Shown here one piece after another: positions 42,758-53,708 of a stretch of DNA of 64,000 bases (position 1 is the first letter of the stretch; the number at the start of each line of letters is the position of its first letter). Made by a program: the position numbers and the translations under genes. The notes beneath the pieces were generated by a model, which saw nothing but the letters and a program-made list of their open reading frames with translations, had not been told where the DNA came from and ran no database searches. The DNA is from Lucinisca nassula (lineage: Eukaryota > Mollusca > Bivalvia > Lucinida > Lucinidae): the NCBI GenBank assembly GCA_963580285.1, contig OY757017.1:112563245-112627244 (forward strand), in the 5' to 3' direction.

Positions 42758-42970
42758 CATCACGAAAACACGCCTATATAATTTTGACCCCCTTGAACCC
42801 CACTTTTATATAGTAAGGGGGTATACCTTATCGAGGCGGTTCTAACGAGTACCCACAATCTATATTTTAGAGCAGAAATAAAAACAAATATCACAATTTT
42901 TCATCATAAAATTTTCATTTTTTCGGCGATAAAGGTGGCAATGTATTTGTATAGGCGTGTGTGCGTAATG
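42758..42970. mobile_element. Hp1, left stem deleted
   Basis: CATCACGAAAACACGCC. Arm b jumps from GGGGTATACCTTAT to GAGGCGGTTCTAACGAG, so only the right stem strand remains. Ends GCGTGTGTGCGTAATG. Confidence 0.85.
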
Positions 42971-43124
42971 TATCGAACAAAAAAGGCACATTAATAGAAA
43001 AAATAAAATAAAACGAGTTTTCCATCCGTGTACACAGGGTTTCGACATACGAGCTAACGCCGAAGTAAAGCAGATGCACAAGGATGATTGAAATACATTG
43101 TAACAAATCAAGTTCTCTCCTTTC

Positions 43125-43265
43125 TGATCAGAATCATAGATTGTGTGTCCTCGTTACAACCACTTCAATGAGGTGGTTCAAACAGGAATCTGACTGTTTA
43201 TGTTTGAAGCAGAAATGAGAAAAATATCACAAGTAATTTTACAAAAAATGACACTTGAACGCTAT
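43125..43265. mobile_element. Hp-type relic
   Basis: CATAGATTGTGTGTCCTCG, stem CCACTTCAATGAGGTGGTTC (paired change: GCC/GGC to ACC/GGT on both arms), AGCAGAAATGAGAAAAATATC. Confidence 0.55.
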
Positions 43266-43346
43266 GTATAGATATGAACGTCAACAGAGATATCATTTCA
43301 AATCAGCATGAGAAATGTAAGTTTCAGAGCATTAAAGGTCAGCAAT

Positions 43347-43458
43347 TTCTTGCACACCAGACAAGGAAATCCGTGATTTTACCCTGGGATAGAAATTTAT
43401 GTTCTTGCACACCAGACAAGGAAAAATCCATGATTTTACCCTGGGATAGAAATTTATG
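43347..43458. repeat. 55 bp direct repeat, two units
   Basis: TTCTTGCACACCAGACAAGG starts both units. Same arrangement as 1731-1840. Confidence 0.85.
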
Positions 43459-43460
43459 TT

Positions 43461-43806
43461 CTGACCCTGGTGTTCCGACCCCAAATCGAATATAATCGCG
43501 TGTTTGATAAATGCACTGGTTGATTACAACCTCATGCGCGTTGTCGTCATGCGTGACGTCACTAAACATTCTTGTTGTGTCATCACAAAATGGCGGACGT
43601 CGGTAACCGAAGTGACAGCAGCATTAAAATTTCGCAATAGAAATGGAAGGTATGCAAGAAAAAGAATCCGATATGGGTGTGAGGGGTGGATAGAAAAATC
43701 TGTCCCTCGGGATCACTGTCCGGCATCACTCGGCAAGCCTCGTGATGCCGGACAGTGTCCCTCGGGACGGATTTTTCAATCCAACCCTCACACCCATATA
43801 AGATTC
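43461..43806 (+). repeat. Promoter-like foldback unit, copy B1
   Basis: GCGTGACGTCACTAAACATT at 43553, CACAAAATGGCGGACGTC at 43587, AAATGGAAGGTATGCAAG at 43642, foldback 43662-43807. Nearly identical to A1. Confidence 0.85.
43553..43660 (+). promoter_or_regulatory. CRE, YY1-like start and donor-like motif (B1)
   Basis: The motifs keep the order and spacing seen at 1.93 kb: CRE, 30 bp, AAAATGGCGG, about 45 bp, then AAG/GTATGCAAG. Activity is unproven. Confidence 0.4.
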
Positions 43807-44190
43807 TTATATTCTGACCCTGGTGTTCCGACCCAATATCGAATATTCCCGTGTGTTTGGTAAATGTACTGGTTGAATACGACCTCGGATGCGCCGTCGT
43901 TAATGATTGACGTCATGCACGTTACGTGACGTCACTAAACATTCCTGTAGTGGCATCACAATATGGCGGACGTTGGTAACCGAAGTGACTGCAGCATTAA
44001 AATCTGCGCTAAAAATGGAAGGTATGTAAGAAAAAGAATCCTATATGGGTGTGAGGGGCGGATAGAAAAATCTGTTCCTCGGAATCACTGTCCGGCATCA
44101 CTCGGCAAGCCTCGTGATGCCGGACAGTGACCCTCGGGACGGATTTTTCCATCCACCCCTCACGCCCGTATAAGATTCTTATAATCTCAC
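43807..44190 (+). repeat. Promoter-like foldback unit, copy B2
   Basis: Two CRE-type sites (TTGACGTCATGC near 43908, CGTGACGTCACT near 43926), ATATGGCGGACG at 43961, AAATGGAAGGTATGTAAG at 44015-44032 (the best donor consensus of the four), foldback 44034-44180. Confidence 0.85.
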
Positions 44191-44338
44191 ATGGGTACGT
44201 TTTCATAACTTGATGTGCAGTAGGAGACTAATCATTTCATGGATATGATAATCGGAACGTATTCACAAACCGTATTGCTGATGCAGCCATATACTATAAT
44301 GGTGTTGTTCATGCCTGTAAAACTAGCATTTTTTCCTC

Positions 44339-44490
44339 ATTTGGTTTTTCCTTGTTTCTGCGGAAAACACACAATGCATGTGTTCGTTAGAACTGGGCGG
44401 TTCTTAGAAGTACTCACAGTGTATGTTTTGAGCAAAAAGAATGAAAATGATGTCTACCCCTAAAATCACCACACTATTTCTTATAAAATA
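44339..44490. mobile_element. Hp-type relic
   Basis: TTGTTTCTGCGGAAAACAC, GTTCGTTAGAACTGGGCGG and TGTCTACCCCTAAAATCACC. The stem is collapsed. Confidence 0.5.
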
Positions 44491-44578
44491 GTACTCATTA
44501 TACATGTACGCGCATGCTAAGGTGACGATTTCAAACCATCTCGTCTTAAAGCAGTAGCGTTGGAAATCCATCACGAAA

Positions 44579-44849
44579 ACACGCCTATATAATTTTGACC
44601 CCCTTAAACCCCACTTTTATACAGTAAAACTGGGGTTTCTGGGGGTATACCATATTTTTCTTATTTCTGCTCTAAAATATAGATTGTGGGTACTCGTTAG
44701 AACCGCCTCGATGAGGCGGTTCTAACGAGTGACCACAATCTATATTTTGAGCAGAAATAAGAAAAATATCACAATTTGTCATAATAAAATTTTCATTTTT
44801 TTCGGCGATAAAGGTGGCAATGTATTTGTATAGGCGTGTTTGCGTAATG
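44579..44849. mobile_element. Hp1, complete
   Basis: CATCACGAAAACACGCC to GCGTGTTTGCGTAATG. Stem GAACCGCCTC-GAT-GAGGCGGTTC perfect. Confidence 0.92.
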
Positions 44850-44989
44850 TCATTCATTCTTTCTATTTTTTGCCTATCTTATTAAACGGATTGCAGCTAA
44901 GCTGACTGATTCTGATTAAGTGCCATTGGAGCAGGAGTCCATAATTTAGTAAACAAGCAGCGACAAGCGATGGTATATCTTCGGGAATA

Positions 44990-45166
44990 AAACATAGGTT
45001 GTTGGTACTCGTTAGAAACGTGTCAATGAGGTGGTTCCGACTAGCGCCAACAATCTATGTTCGGACTAAAACTAAGAAACTTTTCAACTTTTTTATCTGA
45101 ATAAAAATGCTAATTCTAGGATAAGAAAGACGCCATTTTAGCACATGGAAGTGCCATCTTAATGTC
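44990..45166. mobile_element. Hp2-type, right part
   Basis: AACATAGGTTGTTGGTACTC, stem GTTAGAAACGTGTCAATGAGG, GCACATGGAAGTGCCATC end. Confidence 0.55.
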
Positions 45167-45183
45167 TGTGCTTTCAGGAAAAT

Positions 45184-45456
45184 CATTACGAAAAGCCTAT
45201 TCGAATATATTGGAAATTTTACCAACCCCCAAAAAATGAAAATTTTCAGATAAAAAAATCTATTGTTACCTATATCTGCTTAATACATAGGTTGTGGGTG
45301 CTCGCTAAAACCGCCTCATAGAGGCGGTTCTAACAAGTACCCACAACCTATGTTTTAAACCAAAATAAGAAAAACATTGTATACCCCCGTAGACCCGTTT
45401 TCACGCATAAAGAAGTGTTTAAAGGGGTGTTCATTTCAAGGACTTGTGAACGTGAT
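45184..45456. mobile_element. Hp1/Hp2 chimera
   Basis: Left is Hp1 arm a (CATTACGAAAAGCCTATTCG). Core is Hp2 type (ACATAGGTTG / CAACCTATGT). Right is Hp2 arm c (TTCATTTCAAGGACTTGTG, end AACGTGAT). Confidence 0.8.
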
Positions 45457-45487
45457 AATAAGTACATAAATAACGTATCAATTAAGA

Positions 45488-45632
45488 AATGAAATTTATT
45501 TTTCTGCAGTTCATGGGAGTATGAACGCAGTGGGTCGCGTGCAAAGTAAATGAACCCCGAAGGGGTTCATGTAAACTTTGCTAGCCACCCACTGTTGTTC
45601 ATACTTTCATGAAAAGCAGAAAAATTAAGTTT
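45488..45632. repeat. foldback near CRE-like sites
   Basis: TATTTTTCTGCAGTTCATGG mirrored by TTCATGAAAAGCAGAAAAAT. Central stem AAGTAAATGAACCCC-GAA-GGGGTTCATGTAAACTT. Confidence 0.8.
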
Positions 45633-46069
45633 ATTTTTTAAAATTTACATTATTTGCCCCTCATCACTGGGCGAAAAAAAAATGCTTGTAGGGCAAACTT
45701 TTAAGCTGAAAAACATTTACACGCTGTTTTTCTACAAAGAGCGGAGCAGCATTGACGTCATCAACGCCCGTAGAGAACAATGGTTTAGAATGACGTCATT
45801 TAACGTCACTGAAAATCATATGATTCGATGCGTTCATTGACGTATGAACGCAATTGTTTTCAATAGGTTTACATTAGACTTTACACTGGAAATGTAAATA
45901 TTAGTTTATAAACGATCGGACAGATGGCCCAATACAACCCTCAGTAGCTCGAAATACCCCTGCCCTCGATTTTCGAAGAATCGTTTATTGACGTTACTCA
46001 TGCTTGTTTAATCTGATCTTGATTCCTTTGTAAAGCAGTGTTTGCGAACCATTTACTGTCCAACAGGTT
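45633..46069. other. no gene; CRE-like sites
   Basis: TGACGTCA occurs at about 45755 and again at 45793, followed by AACGTCACTG. No transcript evidence. Confidence 0.4.
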
Positions 46070-46264
46070 TTGATTAATCAATTGTATTAAAGGTATGCAT
46101 ATTATAATATTTATTCATATAATTGTTGGGTACAGTTAATATTATAGAAGGATATATATATCCCCAAATCTCAGCTCCATGTGTGAAAACAGGAACAATA
46201 GTCCTGTCGAAACGTTTTATTTGCCGATGAATAGGCATATCTAAACTCCTTATTTTCCTGTATA

Positions 46265-47804
46265 GGGTCAATCCGGGTAAATACGGACAGAGGGGTAAAT
46301 ACGGACAGTTTGATACAAATAGCCATATTTCGGTCCTTCGGGGATGTAACGGCGTATCGTTCAATTTTCTATTTAACTCTACATTCGGTTCTTCTACTGT
46401 TAGCTTTCACACGATTACATCCCTTTAGAACTAGGTAATATATCCACGTCATTTGGACCACCCTTGCCTCCTTTTCGTTTTTGATAAAACTTCTAAAAGC
46501 GGGAGTATTTGAAAGAAAATATTCTAAGGCTAACTTAAGGTATTTTTTCTCAAATTTTATTGATAAAATTGATTTTAAACAAAGCTTGTGTCATTTAATT
46601 TTTGTTTTTTTAGATAAATTTTCAAGGAAATATGAACTATGTAAGTTTTATCAGCTAAAATGTAAACTGTCCGTATTTTACCAACTGTTTTTTTCATATC
46701 GGAAAAAATACGGACAGGTAGATTCCAGCAAGATTCTCCCTTCGCCTTTCTTTCCACTCTAACATTCCTTTCTCCACTTTTCTCCTCTCCCTTCTTTTTC
46801 TCCTCCCCGTCATCCTTTTCACTTTTCCTTATTGCAGAAACGCTTTAAGATTTGTCCTACTCGTTTAATAGAGAAACTGACATTCACACTTTTCCAACAC
46901 GAAACATCATCACATCCATAAGCTGATGTTTTGTTTGTAATTCTCAAATTTTACGATCCATTCAACATCATTTAGGTCATACGGAGCTGATCAGTTTACT
47001 GATACATTAACAAGTCAGTACTATAATGTTATTAAGCAAGTAATTTCGTATTGGCCCATTTACGGGTCCGAGGTCTGCTGTATTGGCCCGAGGCTACATG
47101 TAGATGGGCTACATGATGTTTTCATGCAGAGCTTCTTCCGACCGTACACGAGAACTGGTAAACCGTTTAGAAGTTCTTAGCCAGCACAGGCAAAGCGGTG
47201 CAAGTGCGACCGTTCGTGCTTATGGACGTTATTGATTTCATTGAGCGACAGGGCTCGAGATGTCATTTAAACTCTATGTCAGGTAAAAATCCCGCAAAAT
47301 TGGAAGCAACGTCTTCAAAATGACATAAACAGTGTTGACGGGGACGTTAAACATCAAATTAAACAAACATCGTCGGCAAGAAATGCCATTACATCCTCTC
47401 CAGAATGGACATTATTGGCCGGGGCACTTTGACACTAAAGTTTTCTAAATACATTTATAGATGAAATAAAGTTGTACTCCTCAACAATTAAATGATATAT
47501 TTTTTAAAAAAATAATTGAATGTCCGTATTTTCCCGACTGTTTTAATACTGTCCGTATTTTCCCAGTCTATGTCCGTACTTTCCCTACCTCGTCCGTATT
47601 TACCCGGATCTGCCTATCATGCTTTTTTTCGCTTTTTCAAGGCTTTAGGTCCCATTAAAACATGCAATTTATATTACATTGGCAAAGGGAGATAATAAAC
47701 CTTTATAAAAACCGGTACCCAGGTCACTAACATCGGAACACCGACAACAGTAGCACGCCAAACTTCGACGTGTAAAAGTCGTCCGTATTTACCCGGATTG
47801 ACCC
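46265..47804. mobile_element. 1.54 kb TIR transposon, non-autonomous
   Basis: TIR GGGTCAATCCGGGTAAATAC plus GGAC at 46265-46288, with its inverse GTCC plus GTATTTACCCGGATTGACCC ending 47804. TA flanks both ends (46263-46264, 47805-47806). At least nine copies of a GTCCGTATTTWCCC motif sit near the ends in either orientation (46278, 46293, 46666, 46706, 47520, 47548, 47571, 47591, 47781). No transposase ORF. Confidence 0.8.
47095..47372 (+). mobile_element. SINE-A copy inside the TIR transposon
   Basis: Head GCTACATGATGTTTTCATGC to tail GACGTTAAACATCAAATTAA then ACAAAC. More diverged than other copies. Confidence 0.8.
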
Positions 47805-47974
47805 TAATCCCAACTTGAAGAGTTTTACTTGCTTGATCTATAAGAAAGGTCTACTAATTACAGAAAAAATCCGGAGTTATTTAAAGCAATGTACAATGTT
47901 TAATGATTGCCCGTTGAAACATGCAGTAACATGTTTTCTGGAAGTCACCAAATATAACAATTCTTGATTCTTCA

Positions 47975-48256
47975 CATCACGAAAACACGCCTATATAATT
48001 TTGACCCCCTTGAACCCCATTTTTATAAAGTAAAACTGGGGTTTCCGGGGGTATACCTTATTTTTCTTATTTCTGCTCTAAAATATAGATTGTGGGTACT
48101 CGTTAGAACCGCCTCGATGAGGCGGTTCTACAGTGCCCACAATCTATATTTTGAGCAGAAATAAGAAAAATATCACAATTTTTCATCATAAAATTTTCAT
48201 TTTTTTTTTCGGCGATAAAGGTGGCAATGTGTTTGAATAGGCGTGTTTGCGTAATG
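47975..48256. mobile_element. Hp1, complete
   Basis: CATCACGAAAACACGCC to GCGTGTTTGCGTAATG. The right stem has a small deletion (GGTTCTACAGTGCCC). Confidence 0.92.
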
Positions 48257-48329
48257 AGATCATTAAGCAAAGTATACTAAAATGTCTTGGGAAAATGCCA
48301 AATGGCTCGAGTGATCTGTATACGTATAA

Positions 48330-48557
48330 ATGCATTCGTGTGATAGGTTACGTCTCCTCATTTGAGAACTAGCATGTTTCAGATGAAAAAGTCGATATTT
48401 TTAATATTAAATTTAATAGTTTAAATATTCTAACGACTAGCAGCAATTTTTGTTTTGAGCAAAAAAAGAACAATACAGAATAGCGCCTTAAACCTCAGTT
48501 TTCTTTTACAAAATTGGATTGGAATGGTGTCCATTACATGGGCCTGTTACCCTGATG
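48330..48557. mobile_element. Hp2, degenerate
   Basis: ATGCATTCGTGTGATAGG, core almost lost (TTCTAACGACTAGCAGC), CCATTACATGGGCCTG end. Confidence 0.55.
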
Positions 48558-48615
48558 TTGTAAGTTGCGAACACTGTACTGCAGCAGGTGAATCACAGAA
48601 ACAAAACTTGACCAT

Positions 48616-48899
48616 CATTACGCAAACACGCCTATACAAATACATTGCCACCTTTATCGCCGAAAAAATGAAAATTTTAGGATGAAACATTGTGTCATTT
48701 TTTCATGTTTCTGCTCAAAATATAGATTGTGGGCACTCGTTAGAACCGCCTCGATGAGGCGGTTCTAACGGGTACCCATAATCTATATTTTAGAGCAGCA
48801 GAAATAAGAAAAATAAGATATACCTCCGTAAACTCCAGTTTTACTATATAAAAGCAGGATTCAAGGGGGTCAAATATATATAGGCGTGTTTTCGTGATG
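48616..48899. mobile_element. Hp1, complete
   Basis: CATTACGCAAACACGCC to GGCGTGTTTTCGTGATG. Stem intact. Confidence 0.92.
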
Positions 48900-49244
48900 A
48901 TGCACTATAGTACATTTCTATATGTCACAGACACGCCCATTCCTATGACTACATAAAACTCTTTTTGTTTATCTCTCTCGTGCCTTTTTAAATATCTCCC
49001 GTGTTTCTAGAATGGCTCTAAGCATTTGCAATTTCATGGTTATTTTTTAAAATGCAAATTGTATTTCATATTAATTCTCTCAAGAGATGATTTGTCATCA
49101 CGCAAGATACGACGGCACAAAATTAGGCATGTGCCGAGGCATATAGCCATGTTAACAAGTTCGTGCGATTAATAGCCCTTTAAACCACATTTTATATAGA
49201 CAAACGATGGTTAAGCGGGGTATTCATTATTTTACTAATTTTTG

Positions 49245-49548
49245 CGGCCCCCGCCCATAGGCGCTTGAAGAAATATATGGGCTGCATGATGCTTCCACGC
49301 AGAACAGAATCCGGCCCGCACACTAGTACTGGTAAACCGCTTAGAGGATCTAAGCCTGTCAAGGAACCGCGGCGCGAGGCGGACCGTCCATACTAATAAA
49401 CCCTATTGGTTTCATTGGGCGACAGGGCTTGAGATGACATTTCATCTCAATGTCGGGTAAAAGTCCCACAAAATTTGAAGCAACGTCTCCAAAATGACCT
49501 TTACAGTGTTGACGTGGACGTTAAACCTCAAATCAAACAAACATACAA
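49245..49548 (+). mobile_element. SINE-A copy inside Hp2
   Basis: Head GCCCCCGCCCATAGGCGC to tail GACGTTAAACCTCAAATC then AAACAAAC. Confidence 0.9.
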
Positions 49549-49654
49549 ATTGTTCGAAAACATACATCGTGGGTACACGTTAGAACCGCCTCAATGACGC
49601 GGTACTAACGACCACTCATAACCTATGTAACTGAAATAAGAAAACAAAATCATA

Positions 49655-49893
49655 TGAGCCCCGCCAAGCGAATTTGTGTCTTCGAGCATTCCGTCATGAC
49701 AAATTTTAACTGCGCATGCCCAGCCATTCAGAGGGGCCAGGGATATGGTTTTCTGTCTGAAGGTTCCTCTTGATTCACTGCTTGTATGAGCGAGCAGCGA
49801 AGGTTCTGGCGAGACTGCGCGGATGCGTAGGCTCGCCTGAACCTTCGCTGCTCGCATAGGCGATAAGTACCAAAATCGCTTGACGGGGCCCAA
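49655..49893 (-). mobile_element. FB9 MITE, copy b
   Basis: TGAGCCCCGCCAAGCGA to TCGCTTGACGGGGCCCAA. High identity to the reverse of 4528-4767. Confidence 0.9.
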
Positions 49894-49986
49894 TTATATT
49901 TCGAACTGAAAATGTTAGTTCTAGAGATACGAATGACACCATGATGTCATACTACGTTCATGTAGCACACAAGTGTGTTATCGTAC

Positions 49987-50264
49987 CATCACGTGAACAA
50001 CTCCGTGAAATGAACACCCCACTAAATCTCACTTTATATGGAGAAAACTGGGGTTTACGGGGGATACATTATCATTCTTATTTCTGCTCCAATGCATAGG
50101 TTGTGGGTACTCGTTAGAACCGCCTCAATGAGGCGGTTCGAACGAGCACCCACTACCTATGTTTGCAGTATAAATAAGAAAAATATCAGGATTTTTATAG
50201 GAAAAGTAGTCATTTTGGAGATGAGAAAAAATGCACTATGTCGCATGGTTGTGTTACCGTAATG
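49987..50264. mobile_element. Hp2, complete
   Basis: CATCACGTGAACAACTCC to TGTGTTACCGTAATG. Stem AGAACCGCCTCAATGAGGCGG. Confidence 0.9.
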
Positions 50265-50485
50265 ATGTTTCATCTTTAACATACATGATTCATTGACAAA
50301 TTAGCATGTATGGTAATATTATTATAATAAAACGCATTTTAACACTGGTACACATGCAAATTAGGTGTTATTTCTTTAATACGCGATAATAAAGCCGTTT
50401 GCTTTGCATATTTGAAATTAAACTAAGCTTCATTGTCATCTGTATGCAATGAGTAATAGAATTTGTTTTTCATTTTTATTCTTTT

Positions 50486-52834
50486 TATCCCCCGACCGAA
50501 TAGGTTCGGGGGATATAGCTATCAGCCTGGCGTCCGTCCGTCCGTCCGTCCGTCCGTCCGTGCGTCCATCCGTAGACGCAACCTTGTGATGGCCATAACT
50601 CCTATATCCTTTGAGATTCATTGATGGTTCTTGGCACAATTGTTCACAAGGCCGAGATGGCGTGTCATGCGCAAGAACCAGAACTCTGGATGCCATACTT
50701 TTTTAGTTATCTCCCCTTTTAATAAAATATAATGACTACATTGTGATGGCCATAACTCCAATACCCTTTGAGATATATTGATGGTACCTGGCACAGTTGT
50801 TCACAAGGCTGAGACGGCGTGTCATGCACAAGAACCACAACTCTGGTTGCCATGGTTTTGGAGTTATCTCCTCTTCCAATAAACTAGAGTGACAACCTTG
50901 TGATGGCCATAACTCCAATACCTTTTGAGATTCATTGATAGTTCTCGGCACAATTGTTCACAAGGCTGAGACGGCGTGTCATGCACAAGAACCAGAACTC
51001 TGGATGCCATACTTTTTTAGTTATCTCCCCTTTAAATAAAATAGAATGACTACTTTGTGATGGCCATAACTCCAATACCCTTTGAGATATATTGATGGTA
51101 CCTGGCACAGTTGTTCACAAGGCTGAGACTGCATGTTATGCACAAGAACCACAACTCTGGTTGCCATGGTTTTTGAGTTATCTCCCCTTCCATTAAAATA
51201 GAGTGACAACTTTGTGATGGCCATAATTCCAATACCCTATAAGATATATTGTTGATACCTGGCACAGTTGTTCACAAGGCCGAGACGGTGTGTCATGCAC
51301 AAGAACCAATACTCTGGGTGCCATGGTTTTTTAGTTATCTCCCCTTCCAATAATATAGAATCACTACCTTGTGATGGCCACATCTCCAACACTCTTTGAG
51401 ATATATTGATGATACTTGGTACAGTTGTACATGAGGTTAAGCAGGTGTGTCACGTGCAAGAACCACAACTCTGGGTGCCCTGGTTGTTTTAATTATCTCC
51501 CCTGACAATATAACCTTGTGATGGCCATAACTCCAATACCCTTCGAGATATATTGATGGTACCTGGCACAGTTGTTAACAAGGCTGAGACTGCATGTTAT
51601 GCACATGAACCACAACTCTGGTTGTCATGGTTTTTGAGTTATCTCCCCTTCCATTAAAATAGAGTGACAACTTTGTGATGGCCATAATTCCAATACCCTA
51701 TAAGATATATTGTTGATACCTGGCACAGTTGTTCACAAGACCGAGACGGTGTGTCATGCACAAGAACCAATACTCTGGGTGCCATGGTTTTTTAGTTATC
51801 TCCCCTTCCAATAATATAAAATCACTACCTTGTGATGGCCACATCTCCAATACTCTTTGAGATATATTGATGATACTTGGTACAGTTGTTCATGAGGTTA
51901 AGCAGGTGTGTCACGTGCCAGAACCACAACTCTTGGTGCCCTGGTTGTTTAATTATCTCCCCTGAAAATATAACCTTGTGATGGCCATAACTCCAATACC
52001 CTTTGAGATATATTGATGGTACTTGGCACAATTGTATACAACGTTGAGACGGCACTTCATGCCTAAGAACCACAACTCTGGGTGCTATGATATTTGAGTT
52101 ATCTCCCCTTTCAATATAACAGTATGACAACCTTGTGATCATCATACCTACAATACCCTTTGAGACATATTGGTGGTACTTGATGTAGATGTACATGAGG
52201 TTAAGCAGGTGTGTCATGCTTAAGAATTACAAAGTAGAAGTAAAACAAAGATCAGGAATTGATACAATTAACTTACTCCACCCATAAAAGACACCAAAGG
52301 GAAAGAAATACAAACATTAAGCGACCAGACCATAATGGAAACCTAAACAAGTCTGGGTGCTCTGGTTTTTTAGTTATCTCCCCTGGTAATATAGCCTTGT
52401 GATGGCCATAACTCCAACACCCTTTGAGATATATTGAAGGAACTTTGCACAATTGTATACAAGGTACAGAAGGGATTTCATGTGCAAGAACCACAACTGT
52501 TGGTGCTGTGGTATTTGAGTTATCTACCCTTCCAATATAACAGTATGACCAGCTTGTGATCACCATATCTCCAATACCTTTTGAGACATATTGATGGTAC
52601 TTTGTACAGAAATACATGAGCTTAAGCAGGCATGTCATGCTCAAGAACCACATTTCTGTGTGTCCTGGTTTTTTTTAGTTATCTCCCCTAACAGTATAAT
52701 CTTGTGATGGTCAAAAATGCAATTCTTTGGTGATATACTGCTGGTTTAATTCTGGTGCACTTTCTATTGGTGAACAATCTTCTAAAGGCCATATTGGCTT
52801 TTGGTCGGGGGATTTGCCATCTCTTCCGATGGCT
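50486..52834. mobile_element. CR-v, large core-repeat element
   Basis: Starts with hairpin TATCCCCCGACC-GAATA-GGTTCGGGGGATA, then (GTCC)n at 50531-50572, then about 14 units of about 155 bp. Unit markers TTGTGATGGCCATAACTCC lie near 50582, 50742, 50899, 51056, 51215, 51371, 51517, 51675, 51831, 51973, 52134, 52393, 52553, 52702. Units also carry GAGTTATCTCCCC. It ends GGTCGGGGGATT, then hairpin GCCATC-tcttcc-GATGGC (52816-52833). Confidence 0.85.
52229..52350 (-). mobile_element. RT-tail 3' piece inside CR-v
   Basis: AGTAGAAGTAAAACAAAGATC to AATGGAAACCTAAAC, breaking one unit between ..AAGAATTACAA and TCTGGGTGCTC. Confidence 0.85.
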
Positions 52835-53007
52835 ATTTTTTATTATTCCCGTTTAATTCCTGGGCCTTTATTGCGTAAAGTAAGTATGTTCTATAAAGGG
52901 GTATTTGAAGTAAAGAATCTGTCATAAAACCGAAAATTGTAAAGTGATAAGTTTTATTTTTTTCTTTGCCACACTAGGTAGTTTCGGTCAACCTTTCAAG
53001 CGGGGGT

Positions 53008-53281
53008 CATCATGTAAACAAACCGTAAATGAACACCTTCTAAGCCCAACTTTATATAAAGAAACCTGGGGTATACAGCACAGGGGGTCAACATATTTTT
53101 TTCTTATTTCTGCTTCAAAGTAAGTTGTAGGGACAAGATGAGGCGGTTCTAACCGGCATCCACAACAAATATTTTGGAGAATAAATAAGAAAAAATATTA
53201 CAAATTTTCGTGAAAAAAATTTAAAAAATTTAGAGATATGAAAGAATGCACTTTGTCACACGGATGCGTTATTGTTACGGT
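53008..53281. mobile_element. Hp2, divergent
   Basis: CATCATGTAAACAAACC to CACACGGATGCGTTATTG. Left stem deleted, right stem GATGAGGCGGTTCTAAC present. Confidence 0.75.
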
Positions 53282-53428
53282 TTTAACTTGTATCGCGAGG
53301 ACGCATCAGTCTTGTGAGTATGGGTTTATTTAAACTCATTTATAAAATTGTTGACCCTAACGAGAAGGCCCTTTATGGACTTCCCAATGTGGATCCTCAT
53401 CGTGTTCTAAGATATCTGTATTTGTCTA
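53282..53428 (+). other. possible coding fragment between two Hp2 copies
   Basis: Open for about 45 codons (FKLIYKIVDPNEKALYGL, then NVDPHRVLRYLYL), then interrupted by the next Hp2. It looks more protein-like than its surroundings, but I recognise no family. Could be a transposon ORF piece. Confidence 0.2.
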
Positions 53429-53708
53429 CATCGCGGGAACAATTCCGTGAAATGAACACCCCCTTACACCCCACTTTGTATAGAGAAAACTGGGGTTTAC
53501 GGGGGTAAACATTATTTTTCTTATTTTTACTCCAAAACATAGGTTATGGGTACTCGTTAGAACCGCCTCGATGAGGCGGTTCTAATGAGCACCCATAACC
53601 TATGTTTGCAGTATAAATAAGAAAAATATCATGGATTTTCATCCAAAAAGTAGCCAGTTTGGAAATGTGAAAAATGCACTATGTTGCACGGGTGTGTTAT
53701 GGTAAATG
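53429..53708. mobile_element. Hp2, complete
   Basis: CATCGCGGGAACAATTCC to GCACGGGTGTGTTATGGTAAATG. Stem perfect. Confidence 0.9.

Larger units (their letters stand above)
46070..47880 (-). pseudogene. LINE-D RT C-terminal piece split by a TIR transposon
   Basis: Minus strand: FLIDQASK (about 47830-47865), then LFKLG up to 47805. After the 1.54 kb insertion it resumes LYRKIRSLDMPIHRQIKRFD, then VPVFTHGAEIWGY (46180-46264). This is the region after the RT thumb in CR1/jockey-like LINEs, where LYGCEVWG is usual. The reading frame of the last block is continuous across the target site (LFKLG to LYRKI). Otherwise truncated at both ends. Confidence 0.65.
49148..49986. mobile_element. Hp2 holding SINE-A and FB9
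   Basis: CATGTTAACAAGTTCGTG start. SINE-A interrupts before the core, FB9 after it. The core GTTAGAACCGCCTC / GCGGTACTAACG is eroded. The end CACAAGTGTGTTATCGTAC directly abuts the next Hp2. Confidence 0.8.

Noticed and set aside
50486..52834. CRISPR-like array from regular repeats
   Set aside because: Units are contiguous 155 bp tandem repeats without unique spacers, in clearly eukaryotic DNA.
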